The notes under the pieces: generated by a model
The model's database searches: none
The model's input: the letters and a program-made list of their open reading frames with translations, nothing else
What the model was told of the DNA's origin: nothing
Shown here: positions 51,183 to 59,816 of the stretch, piece by piece
Layout of the letters: the number at the start of each line of letters is the position of its first letter
How positions within the stretch are numbered: the stretch's first letter is position 1
Program-made: the position numbers and the translations under genes
DNA from: Nocardia goodfellowii
Lineage (GTDB): Bacteria > Actinomycetota > Actinomycetes > Mycobacteriales > Mycobacteriaceae
Reading direction: 5' to 3'
DNA: 64,000 nucleotides
Assembly: GCF_017875645.1 (NCBI RefSeq)
Contig: NZ_JAGGMR010000001.1
Span: forward strand, 3,658,001-3,722,000

Positions 51183-53198
51183 TTGACGTCATCGATACTT
51201 TCCAAAGGCCAGAATATTCCGTTGCCGGATGACGTCGAACGTATCGATGTCGTAGTCGGCTGGACTGAGCCGGAGATCGATGTCGATGCGTCGGCGCTGC
51301 TGCTCGGGGAAGAGCGAAAGGTGCGTTCCGACAGCGATTTTGTGTTCTACAACCAGCCGGAATCAGCGGATGGGGCGGTGCGGTTTCTGGGCGCGAGCGC
51401 TATCGAGGAGGGTGCACAGGCGAGGATTGCCATCGATCTGGCGGCCGTTCCCGAGGATGTCCATGTCATAGCGTTCGCGGGCAGTGTCGGCACCGGGACG
51501 TTCGGGCAGTTGGGCAAGATCGCGTTCTGTGTCGTGGACGGCGCGGGGCAGTCGTTGGCTGAATATGTGACGGCGGATGTGGGGACCGAGTCGGCGTTTC
51601 TGTTCGGTGAGGTCTATCGCCGTGCCGGAGTATGGAAAGTCAGGGCGGTAGGGCAGGGCTGGGATTCCGGCTTGTCGGGGCTCGCAACGGATTTCGGTGT
51701 AGACATCGATGATGAGGTCGAGGACGGGACTGCCGACGGGACGTTGGAAGTGGTGCCGTCGGGTCCGGTCTCGGTGGCCGAGATCGCGGTCGAGGAGCCC
51801 GCGCAATCAGAGGCGCCGAAGGCGCGGACGGCACCTCGGCGGCGTGGCGTGCGCACCACCAAACAGGTGGTGCGGAAGACGAAGCCGATGGAGTTCAAAC
51901 TCGCGGAACAGGACACTTGGCAGACGGCGCGTCTGTTCTCTGTCGTCGGGGTGGGTACCGGTGAAGAGCAGGAGCGGCGGGCGACGTCCGCACTGATCGC
52001 GACGATGCAGGCGGTCCGTCCGTTCGCGCGGGCGCTGTGTGCCCGGATGGGGGCTCCGGCAGGCGTTTTCGAGGGATATGTGGAGGTGCAGTACGAGCGG
52101 GGTGAATCGAAAGTCATTCCGGATGCTGTGCTGAAGGTGATTCGCGGCAGCCGCGTTTGGACGGGACTGCTCGAGGTCAAAACCGGAAATGGCAGGCTCA
52201 AGCGCGAGCAACTGGAGAGTTATCTCGACGTGGCGCGCAAGAAGAAGTACGACGCGGTGGTCAGTCTGTCCAACGATATTCCGGCCGCGCCCGGCGAACT
52301 TCCGGTCGAGGTCGATCGGCGCAAACTCACGAAAGTGGCTCTGCGGCATCTGTCGTGGGCGGAGGTGGCGCACGAGGCGCGGATGCTGCTCTCGCACGGC
52401 GGGGTGGAGAGCGAATTGCAGGTATGGATGCTGGGGGAATTCCTGCGCTATCTCGATCACCCACGCTCCGGCGCGACGGAGTTCGACGACATGGGCCGGC
52501 ACTGGGTGGCGGTCCGGGACGCGGTCACCGCGGGCACCCTGCGGGCGGGTGACGCGAAAGCGCTGGCGGTCGCTGAGACCTGGGTTTCGTTGTCTCGGCA
52601 CTTGGCTCTGCGGCTGACGGCGGAGCTCGGGGTGACGGTGAAGCACCTCCTGCCGCGCAAGCACCGGGCCGATCCAGCTGCCCGCAATGCCGCGGTCGCG
52701 GAGCGTCTTGCCGCCGAAGGGGTGTTCGAGGCTGTCCTTCAAATCCCGGATACTGCAGGCGATCTCGTCGTCATGGCCGATATGCGCACGAACCGGGTTC
52801 GCTGCCGGACGACTTTGCCGGCGCCGGATGAAGGGCCGGCCGGTCGGCGGGTTTCCTGGCTGCTGAGACAACTTCCGGACGCGCCGGGCGACGTCCAGGT
52901 GGAGGCCGTTTTCGCCGAGCCGGGCAACGAGGCATGCGAGCACCTCAGCACGCTGCGCGCGAATCCGAAGGCGTTGACGGCGAATCGGGCGGGTGCGGTC
53001 GTGTCGTTCACTGTGGAAAAGGCGTTCCCCATGGGTAATCGGCGATCCGGGACGGCGGCCAGCTTCATCGCCAGCGTGACCTCGGCGACCGACAGCTTCT
53101 ACGGTTCGGTGGTGCAACCGCTGCGGGGATGGGTGGTTGCGGCTCCGAAACAGCCCGAACCGGTGCGCTTCGATGCCGGAGCCGACGTCGTGCAGTGA
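51183..53198 (+). CDS. TerD domain fused to PD-(D/E)xK-like nuclease
   Basis: A 671-residue fusion. Residues 5-175 are a TerD/TerE stress domain (LSKGQNIPLPDDVERIDVVV, LGEERKVRSDSDFVFYNQPE, the Ca-binding Asp-rich turn, FLFGEVYRRAGVWKVRAVGQ). A basic linker follows (APRRRGVRTTKQVVRKTKP, about 215-235). Residues 295-375 form a restriction-like core: Asp314 in VIPDAVLKV, Glu331-x-Lys333 in LLEVKTGNG, then LKREQLESYL and YDAVVSLSNDI. The last 270 residues are unassigned. The start is TTG with AGAAGGG upstream. No other ter genes are nearby. It probably acts as a stress- or phage-responsive DNA-processing protein (inference). Confidence 0.82.
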   Translation: MTSSILSKGQNIPLPDDVERIDVVVGWTEPEIDVDASALLLGEERKVRSDSDFVFYNQPESADGAVRFLGASAIEEGAQARIAIDLAAVPEDVHVIAFAGSVGTGTFGQLGKIAFCVVDGAGQSLAEYVTADVGTESAFLFGEVYRRAGVWKVRAVGQGWDSGLSGLATDFGVDIDDEVEDGTADGTLEVVPSGPVSVAEIAVEEPAQSEAPKARTAPRRRGVRTTKQVVRKTKPMEFKLAEQDTWQTARLFSVVGVGTGEEQERRATSALIATMQAVRPFARALCARMGAPAGVFEGYVEVQYERGESKVIPDAVLKVIRGSRVWTGLLEVKTGNGRLKREQLESYLDVARKKKYDAVVSLSNDIPAAPGELPVEVDRRKLTKVALRHLSWAEVAHEARMLLSHGGVESELQVWMLGEFLRYLDHPRSGATEFDDMGRHWVAVRDAVTAGTLRAGDAKALAVAETWVSLSRHLALRLTAELGVTVKHLLPRKHRADPAARNAAVAERLAAEGVFEAVLQIPDTAGDLVVMADMRTNRVRCRTTLPAPDEGPAGRRVSWLLRQLPDAPGDVQVEAVFAEPGNEACEHLSTLRANPKALTANRAGAVVSFTVEKAFPMGNRRSGTAASFIASVTSATDSFYGSVVQPLRGWVVAAPKQPEPVRFDAGADVVQ

Positions 53199-53479
53199 AT
53201 CGACACGTCGATTGGTCCGGGTACGCCACCAGGTCGAACAACTCGGTCGTCGTGACCTGCCAGGTGTCGGCGGCGCGCATCACCCAGACGGGGTGGGGAG
53301 CGGCCTGCCGTCCTGGCGGCTCAGCCTTCCGTGCCGCGATTCGGCCCCGGGGCAGCCCGACGCATCATCACCCGACGGCTCGCCGGATCGGATCGGTTCC
53401 CCCTCTCCACACCCGGGATAAAGTCCTTTGCCCTGGTCCGGCTTGTGCCAGGGCCGGGCGGACCGGCGGAGAGGGATGC
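53199..53479. other. Intergenic, no gene seen
   Basis: About 280 bases between the TerD fusion and the methyltransferase. I see no start signals or family resemblance in the frames here; it holds the methyltransferase leader with a GGCGGAGAGGG site. Confidence 0.4.
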
Positions 53480-54220
53480 ATGGATTGGGAGTCGTGGCAG
53501 GGAAGCTGGGATCGGCAGCAGGAGTTGTATATGCCCGATCGCGAGGATCGGTTCCGGGTGATGCTGGATGTGGTGGAGGCCGCGGTGGGGCCGTGTCCGC
53601 GTGTGCTGGATTTGGCGTGTGGGACCGGAAGCATCAGCAGGCGGTTGTTCGCGCGGCTGCCGCGGGCGAATTCGGTTGCGGTGGATATGGATCCGACGTT
53701 GATGGCGATCGCGAAGGGATCGTTCGCGGGTGATCGGCGGATCATGTTCGTGACCGCTGATCTGGCGGAGCCGGGATGGCTGGAGGAGTTGCCCGCCGAG
53801 CCGTTCGATGCGGTGCTCACCGCCACGGCGCTGCACTGGATGCAGCCGGAACCGCTGGTGCGGTTGTACGCGGACCTGGCGAAGCTGGTGCGGCCCGGTG
53901 GGGTGTTCGTCAATGCCGATCACATGCCGGATCCCGGTACGCCGATGCTCAATGCGATCGACGAGACCATGCAGCGCGGATATCAGGCACGGGCGCGGGC
54001 CGCGGGAGCGGTGGACTGGGACGAATGGTGGGCGCTGGTTGCCCGCGAGCCGCGGTTGTCCGACGAATATGCCTCCAGCCGTAGGATTTTGGACGAGCAC
54101 ACGCAGGGTGTGACGCATCCGGTCGGATGGCACATGGACGAGTTGGTCGCGGCCGGGTTCCCGGAGGCCGGTGTGGCGTGGCGTTCGATTACCGATGCGG
54201 TGCTGGTCGCGGTGCGGTGA
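53480..54220 (+). CDS. Class I SAM-dependent methyltransferase
   Basis: A 246-residue methyltransferase. Motif I is VLDLACGTGSISRRL near residue 42, followed by VAVDMDP for the adenosine-binding acid, the FDAVLTATALHWMQPEPLV motif III near 110, and LVRPGGVFVNADHM. Such enzymes methylate small molecules or lipids; the substrate is unknown. ATG 53480 follows CGGAGAGGG. It is followed after 48 bases by an NmrA-like gene on the same strand. Confidence 0.88.
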   Translation: MDWESWQGSWDRQQELYMPDREDRFRVMLDVVEAAVGPCPRVLDLACGTGSISRRLFARLPRANSVAVDMDPTLMAIAKGSFAGDRRIMFVTADLAEPGWLEELPAEPFDAVLTATALHWMQPEPLVRLYADLAKLVRPGGVFVNADHMPDPGTPMLNAIDETMQRGYQARARAAGAVDWDEWWALVAREPRLSDEYASSRRILDEHTQGVTHPVGWHMDELVAAGFPEAGVAWRSITDAVLVAVR

Positions 54221-54268
54221 GCCCGCCGCCGGCGGCGAAATCAACCGACTGGTGCCAGAATCGGCGAA

Positions 54269-55084
54269 ATGATTCTTGTAACTGGAGCCAGCGGCAATGT
54301 CGGTGCGGAAGTGGTGCGGGCGCTGGCCGGGGGTGACGAACCGGTGCGCGCGCTGGCGCGTGATCCACGGCGCATCGCGGTGCCGGAAGGAGTCGAAGCC
54401 GTGGCGGGCGATCTCGGCGCACCGGACGCGTTGAGCTTCGACGGGGTGCGCGCGCTGTTCTTGCTGCCGGGGTATCCGGGTGTTGCCGAGGCGGCGGGGA
54501 AGGCGGGCGTCGAGCACATCGTGCAACTCTCGGGTGTCTCCGCGCAGACCGGTGACACCTCCAATGCCGTCACGCGGTACATGATGGCCTCCGAAGCGGA
54601 AGTCATCGGGTGCGGTGCGGCGTGGACCATCTTGCGGCCCTCCGCCTTCGCGTCCAACGCGTTGCGCTGGCTGCCGCAACTGCGCGACGGGGACGTGATT
54701 CGGGTGCCGTTCCCCGAGGTGCGTACGGCGGTCTTGGACCCGCGGGATCTAGGGGAAATGGCTGCCGTCGTGCTGCGCGGCAACAGCCGGCACGGCGAAA
54801 CCCTCTGGCCCACCGGCCCGGAACCGCTGACGCCCGCCGAGCAGGTGGCGATCCTGGCGTCGGTGCTCGGTCGTGAGCTGACCTGCCACGGTCTCACCGA
54901 CGCGGAAGCTCGTGCGGACATGCTCGAAACCACTCCGGTCGAATATGTCGACGCGTTCTTCGATTTCTATGTGCACGGAGCGATCGACGAATCCGTCGTT
55001 CGTCCGGCGGTGCGGGAAATTCTGGGCCGCGCACCACGCACATTCGAACAATGGGTGACGGCGCACGCCGACGCCTTCCGTTGA
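54269..55084 (+). CDS. NmrA-like NAD(P)-binding protein
   Basis: A 271-residue atypical SDR with the N-terminal cofactor site MILVTGASGNVGAEVVRAL (TGASGNVG at residues 5-12), then RALARDPRRIAVPEGVEAVA and HIVQLSGVSAQ near 88. The catalytic Tyr-x-x-x-Lys is absent, as is usual for NmrA/HSCARG proteins that sense redox cofactors or reduce quinones. It probably shares a transcript with the upstream methyltransferase. Confidence 0.87.
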   Translation: MILVTGASGNVGAEVVRALAGGDEPVRALARDPRRIAVPEGVEAVAGDLGAPDALSFDGVRALFLLPGYPGVAEAAGKAGVEHIVQLSGVSAQTGDTSNAVTRYMMASEAEVIGCGAAWTILRPSAFASNALRWLPQLRDGDVIRVPFPEVRTAVLDPRDLGEMAAVVLRGNSRHGETLWPTGPEPLTPAEQVAILASVLGRELTCHGLTDAEARADMLETTPVEYVDAFFDFYVHGAIDESVVRPAVREILGRAPRTFEQWVTAHADAFR

Positions 55085-55156
55085 TTGCGCGGCTATTGAG
55101 AACAGAGCCCGCGTGTCGCCGATACCGGGCGGATCGGGCCCAGTACTGTCCGCGAA

Positions 55157-56248
55157 ATGCGTCGAGTGCTGCTCGTCCTGTCTGCCGCGGTGTTGTTGGC
55201 GGGTTCTGCTCAGACCCCTGCCGTGGCCGAGGCGGGTGATTGGCAGCGGGCGTTGGACGACATTGTCGCCTCGGGGGCGGCGGGTGTGCAGGCCCATGTG
55301 CGAACGCCCGCGGGAGTGTGGGACGGTTCGGCCGGGGTGGTGCGATTGGGTCGGCCGGAAGCGATTCCGGCCGGTGGTCGCTTCCGCATCGGCAGTATCA
55401 CCAAGACCATCACCGCGACCGCGTTGTTGCAGCTCGTCGGGGACGGGCGTATCGGATTGGACGATGCCGTGGCGGGCTGGCTGCCCGAGTACGGTATCGA
55501 CCCGCGGATTACGGTACGCATGATTCTGGGGCAGACCAGTGGTCTGCTCGACTACCTCAATGGCGGGGCGGGTTTCGCGCCGATGGTGGGGGATACGTAC
55601 GCCGATATCCGCCGCACCTGGCGGCCGCCTGATTTCGTGCGATGGGCGACGGAGAAGCCGTTGAATTTCGCGCCGGGTACCGGCTGGGGCTATTCGAATA
55701 CCAATTACATCGTCGCCGGAATGCTGATCGAGCGGGTCTCGGGGTTGCCTTATCATCTCAATGTCTATGCCCGGATCACCGTGCCGCTGTTGATGTTCAG
55801 CACGGGTGTTCCGCACACTTTCGATCATATTCTCGGTCCGCACGCGCACGGTTATTACGACTACGGCGACGGTCTGATCGATGTCACCGATCAGAATCCG
55901 TCGTACGTGTGGGCGGCGGGTGGCATCGTCTCCTCCACCCGGGACTTGCACACCTTCCTCGCCGGTCTGCTGGACGGCCGCCTGCTGCCGCCGCACCTGC
56001 TGGCCGAGATGCGCGCCTTCCGGCACGTGAACGATTCCTACGGTTACGGTCTCGGTCTCTACGAGTTCCGCATGGACGACCACGGGTGTCTGGCTCATGG
56101 GCACAACGGTTACGTCAATGGTTTCAGCTCCCTCGCGTTGCGCAGCCCCGACGGCCGCTATGCCGTCACGCTGTCGGTCACCGACGCCAGCAGTGACTTC
56201 AGCGCGGCCTTGGATCGGTTCGTCGAAACAGCTATGTGCACGCCCTGA
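55157..56248 (+). CDS. Secreted serine hydrolase, beta-lactamase/DD-peptidase fold
   Basis: A 363-residue exported protein of the class C-like serine hydrolase family. It has a signal peptide (LLVLSAAVLLAGSAQTPAVA), then S-x-x-K at Ser80/Lys83 in RIGSITKTITAT, Y-S-N in GWGYSNTNYIVAG near 178, and HGHNGYVNGFSS as the third (H-x-G) motif. It could act on cell-wall peptides, esters or beta-lactams outside the membrane. A similar but lipid-anchored paralogue lies at 59817-60956. Confidence 0.9.
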   Translation: MRRVLLVLSAAVLLAGSAQTPAVAEAGDWQRALDDIVASGAAGVQAHVRTPAGVWDGSAGVVRLGRPEAIPAGGRFRIGSITKTITATALLQLVGDGRIGLDDAVAGWLPEYGIDPRITVRMILGQTSGLLDYLNGGAGFAPMVGDTYADIRRTWRPPDFVRWATEKPLNFAPGTGWGYSNTNYIVAGMLIERVSGLPYHLNVYARITVPLLMFSTGVPHTFDHILGPHAHGYYDYGDGLIDVTDQNPSYVWAAGGIVSSTRDLHTFLAGLLDGRLLPPHLLAEMRAFRHVNDSYGYGLGLYEFRMDDHGCLAHGHNGYVNGFSSLALRSPDGRYAVTLSVTDASSDFSAALDRFVETAMCTP

Positions 56249-56327
56249 GTGCGGTGCTATACCGGCTGGTCGCAGTCCTGCGGTGCGGTGGCGAAGTATG
56301 TCGGTGGCGGGTGCGAAACTCTCGGAC

Positions 56328-57992
56328 ATGAGGTGGGCGATCGCGGAGACGGGGGACGGGGGTGCGTCTCTGTGTCCGCTGGATCAGAAGGGCCGGCCCG
56401 CGGGGCCGGTGCTGCGGGAGGCGTCGCCGGCCGAGGCGATCCGCTCCCGGCCCGAGGTCGAGCGCTGGGTGTGGCGCTCGACGGCGGAGATCTACCGGCA
56501 TCTGCTGGCGGCCGGCGTGCGGGTCGAGCGATGCTATGACGTGGAGGCGGCGGAATCGCTGCTGATCGGCCACGAGCAGGGGCAGTCGGGGCAGGCGCGG
56601 TCGCTCGCGGCGGCGTGGGCGCGGCTGCACAACCTGCCGGTCCCGCCGGACGCGCCCGCGCGGGCCGCGGAGACGCAGCCCTCGCTGTTCGAGTCGGGTC
56701 CGGTGCCGTTGCCGACCGGCGCCGACGAGTTCACCGCACTGCTGGAGGTCTACGCCGATCAGGTGGCGCGCACCACCGAGACGGAATATCCCGAGCGCAT
56801 GCGACTGCTCCTGGCGGCGGAGTCGGCGGGCATGCTGGTGGCCACGGAGATGTCCCGAGCCGGAATTCCGTGGCGCGTGGACGTGCACCGGGAATTGCTG
56901 GAACGGCTGCTGGGGGAACGTATCGCGGGCGGGGAGCCACGCCGGATGGTGCAGCTGGCCGACGAAGTGTCGCGGGCCTTCGGCGCGCGGGTCCGGCCCG
57001 ATCTGCCCAGTGACATCATCAAAGCCTTTGCCCGAGCAGGGATTTCGCTGACCTCCACCCGGAAATGGGAGCTGCGGGAGATCGACCATCCCGCGGTCGC
57101 GCCGCTGCTGGCCTACAAGTCGCTGTATCGGCTGTACACCGCGAACGGCTGGTCCTGGCTGGAACAGTGGGTGCACGACGGCCGCTTCCGGCCCGAATAT
57201 CAACCGGGCGGCACGGTCACCGGGCGGTGGACCACCAATGGTGGTGGCGCGCTGCAGATTCCGAAGGTAGTCCGGCAGGCGATCCGCGCGGATCCGGGCT
57301 GGCGGCTGGTGGTCGCCGATGCCGACCAGATGGAACCGCGCGTGCTCGCCGCGATTTCCCGGGATCCGGGGCTGATGGAGGTGGCGGGCCGGGGCGAGGA
57401 TTTGTACGCGGATCTGGCGGCCCGCGCCTTCGGCGGTGATCGGGCCCAGGCCAAGATCGCGCTGCTGGGCGCGATTTACGGCCAGACCTCGGGTGACGCG
57501 CTCACCCACATGGCCGAACTGCGCCGCCGCTATCCGGCCGCGGTGGCCTATGTCGACGACGCGGCCCGCGCCGGCGAGGAGGGCCGCCTGGTGCGAACCT
57601 GGTTGGGCCGCACCTGCCCTCCGCTGTCCGCGTCCGCCGACCAGGCGGACGCCGAGGAGGGCGGCACTCCCAGCGGATACGGCAGCACGCCCAGGGCACG
57701 GGCTCGTGGTCGCTTCACCCGTAACTTCGTCGTACAGGGCAGCGCCGCCGACTGGGCGCTGCTGCTCCTGGCGGGCCTGCGGCACGCGATGATTCGAGCC
57801 GGACTTCGGGCCGAACTCGTCTTCTTTCAGCACGACGAGGTCATCGTGCACTGCCCCGCCGACGAGGCCGATACGGTCGCCGAAGCGATCACCGCCGCGG
57901 CGGCAGCGGCGGGCCGTATCGCCTTCGGTGAGATACCGGTCCGGTTTCCGTTCACGACGGCCGTGGTGGAGTGCTACGGCGACGCCAAATAA
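56328..57992 (+). CDS. PolA-like DNA polymerase (3'-5' exonuclease/polymerase family)
   Basis: A 554-residue family A polymerase of the actinobacterial 'bifunctional exonuclease/polymerase' type. It lacks the 5' nuclease domain. Motif A is VVADADQMEPRVLA (in place of DYSQIELRVLA). The O-helix shows R..AK then IYGQ, but the residue equivalent to Phe762 is Leu. Motif C is QHDEVIVHC. The N-terminal 180 residues correspond to the exonuclease region but show no clear DxE metal site. It may act in repair or translesion synthesis. An in-frame ATG at 56298 is an alternative start. The first 10 bases after the hydrolase are untranslated. Confidence 0.88.
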   Translation: MRWAIAETGDGGASLCPLDQKGRPAGPVLREASPAEAIRSRPEVERWVWRSTAEIYRHLLAAGVRVERCYDVEAAESLLIGHEQGQSGQARSLAAAWARLHNLPVPPDAPARAAETQPSLFESGPVPLPTGADEFTALLEVYADQVARTTETEYPERMRLLLAAESAGMLVATEMSRAGIPWRVDVHRELLERLLGERIAGGEPRRMVQLADEVSRAFGARVRPDLPSDIIKAFARAGISLTSTRKWELREIDHPAVAPLLAYKSLYRLYTANGWSWLEQWVHDGRFRPEYQPGGTVTGRWTTNGGGALQIPKVVRQAIRADPGWRLVVADADQMEPRVLAAISRDPGLMEVAGRGEDLYADLAARAFGGDRAQAKIALLGAIYGQTSGDALTHMAELRRRYPAAVAYVDDAARAGEEGRLVRTWLGRTCPPLSASADQADAEEGGTPSGYGSTPRARARGRFTRNFVVQGSAADWALLLLAGLRHAMIRAGLRAELVFFQHDEVIVHCPADEADTVAEAITAAAAAAGRIAFGEIPVRFPFTTAVVECYGDAK

Positions 57993-58067
57993 CGGCGCTT
58001 CGGCTGGCAGGATTTTGATGGCCGAAAACCTCTTGCCGCGTACAGGGGTTCGCTCTACTTTCGACAA

Positions 58068-59042
58068 ATGGTGCAGAGCGTTCGGTCGAGCGGTCGGTGG
58101 GCCGTGGTCGCCGCCGTGGTGACGGTGGTGCTGTGGGCTTCGGCCTTCGTCTTCATACGGTCGGCGGGCGCGGAATTCTCGCCGGGCGCACTGGCATTGG
58201 GCCGGTTGCTGAGCGCGTCCATCGTGCTGGTGGTGATCTTGGTCAGCACCGGCGGCGGTCTGCCGCCACGGGCCGCCTGGCGCGGCATCCTGATCTCCGG
58301 TGTGCTCTGGTTCGGGGTGTATATGGTCGCGCTCAACTGGGCCGAGCAGCATATCGACGCCGGTACCGCCGCCATGGTGATCAATGTCGGCCCGGTGCTG
58401 ATGGCGCTGCTGGGCGGATTCATTCTCCGCGAGGGATTTCCGGTTCGCCTGATGGCGGGGATCGCCGTGTCCTGCACCGGCGCGATCGTGATCGGACTGT
58501 CGAACTCCGGGGGCGGCAGTTCCGGTGCGCTCGGGGTGCTGCTGTGTGTGCTGGCGGCGACCAGCTGGGCGATCTCGGCGATCGCGCAGAAGCCCGCGCT
58601 CGCGCACGCCTCGGCCCTGCAGGTCACCACCTTCGGTTGCCTGATCGGCACGCTTCTCTGCCTGCCGTTCACGGGCCAGTTGATCACCGAGGCGGCCGCC
58701 GCACCGCTGCCCGCCACTCTCAGTCTCATCTACCTCGGTGTCTTCCCGACGGCGCTGGCCTTCACCACCTGGGCGTACGCCCTGGCCCGCACCACGGCCG
58801 GAAAAGCGGGTGTCACCACCTACGCGGTGCCCACCCTGGTGATCCTGATGGCCTGGCTCGCCCTGGGTGAAGTCCCGACTCTGCTGGCCGTAGCGGGTGG
58901 CTTGCTCTGCCTCGCGGGTGTCGCGATCACCCGGTCCGGTCCCAAGGATCCCCGCACCGCCGACGCCGCAACGGAAATCGAATCCACCACGAATCCCGCG
59001 GCTACCGGAGCCTCCATCACCTCCGGATCGGACCCGAAATAG
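58068..59042 (+). CDS. EamA/DMT-family transporter
   Basis: A 324-residue membrane protein with ten helices arranged as two EamA halves. The first begins VVAAVVTVVLWASAFVFIRS, and the second begins LGVLLCVLAATSWAISAIAQ. The C-terminal tail of 35 residues is polar. It is a drug/metabolite exporter by family; the substrate is unknown. It stands 75 bases after the polymerase gene and has no obvious partner. Confidence 0.9.
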   Translation: MVQSVRSSGRWAVVAAVVTVVLWASAFVFIRSAGAEFSPGALALGRLLSASIVLVVILVSTGGGLPPRAAWRGILISGVLWFGVYMVALNWAEQHIDAGTAAMVINVGPVLMALLGGFILREGFPVRLMAGIAVSCTGAIVIGLSNSGGGSSGALGVLLCVLAATSWAISAIAQKPALAHASALQVTTFGCLIGTLLCLPFTGQLITEAAAAPLPATLSLIYLGVFPTALAFTTWAYALARTTAGKAGVTTYAVPTLVILMAWLALGEVPTLLAVAGGLLCLAGVAITRSGPKDPRTADAATEIESTTNPAATGASITSGSDPK

Positions 59043-59127
59043 CGAAATCAGCCGATAAGGAACGCGGCGAAGGGTAATAACGATCACAGTAGTACCGGGC
59101 GATCAGGGTGCCGGGTGGTGAAGTGAG

Positions 59128-59745
59128 GTGATCGTGGTGCCGGAGCAGAGCCGATCGATGGCGCGCATGTGGCAGCTGCGTCCGTGGAATACCAACCCGC
59201 TGATGCGAGCGTCGGACCGCTGGGAGGCCCTGGTCTGGGTCGTGGCGATCATCGCGGTCCTGGCCGCCGTCCCGCTGGCCGGCGCTGTCGGCACCGCGAG
59301 CTATACCTCCGCCACGGCCCGGATCAGCGCGGAGAACGCGACGAAAGTCGCTGTGACAGCCACCATCACCCAGGCGCCGCGGCAGATGGCGGCCCCGATG
59401 AACCGCAATACGGCAACCTTGGATGTCTACACCGCACCGGTGCGGTGGACCTGGCAGGACCGGACGGGCACCGCGACGGTCGGCGTGCCCGGCGACGCGG
59501 CCCTCGGCGACGAGATACGAATCTGGCTCGGCCCGGACGGGAATCCGGACGCGGAACCGCTGCCCACGAGCGCCGCCGCCACCGAAGGGATCGGTTCGGC
59601 ATTGACCGTGCTGTGCGCCATCTGGGCCGCGGCGCTGGCGGCGGTCTGTGCCACCGCGTGGCTGCTCAGCTCGCGCCGGGCCGCGCACTGGGAGCGGGAA
59701 TGGCGCGAGATCGATCACCGGATCGGCGGCGAGGACCGGCGGTAA
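59128..59745 (+). CDS. Rv1733c-like two-helix membrane protein
   Basis: A 205-residue protein like M. tuberculosis Rv1733c, a dormancy-regulon membrane antigen. It shares NPLMRASDRWEALVWVVAII entering the first helix, a central extracytoplasmic domain with VRWTWQDRTGTATV and GDEIRIWLGPDG, and a second helix near 160-180 (LTVLCAIWAAALAAVCATAW). The start is GTG at 59128, with an alternative ATG at 59158. I see no clear DosR box upstream. Function unknown. Confidence 0.82.
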   Translation: MIVVPEQSRSMARMWQLRPWNTNPLMRASDRWEALVWVVAIIAVLAAVPLAGAVGTASYTSATARISAENATKVAVTATITQAPRQMAAPMNRNTATLDVYTAPVRWTWQDRTGTATVGVPGDAALGDEIRIWLGPDGNPDAEPLPTSAAATEGIGSALTVLCAIWAAALAAVCATAWLLSSRRAAHWEREWREIDHRIGGEDRR

Positions 59746-59816
59746 CGCCAGCGCTACCGGATATTCGGGTGCGCGCATGATCGTTTGCCGCGTTCGTCGT
59801 CACTAGCGTTTTCCAG

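Noticed and set aside
55157..56248. Labelling the two serine hydrolases as beta-lactamases
   Set aside because: They have S-x-x-K and Y-S-N, but this fold is dominated by peptidases and esterases, and class C-specific features cannot be confirmed by eye.
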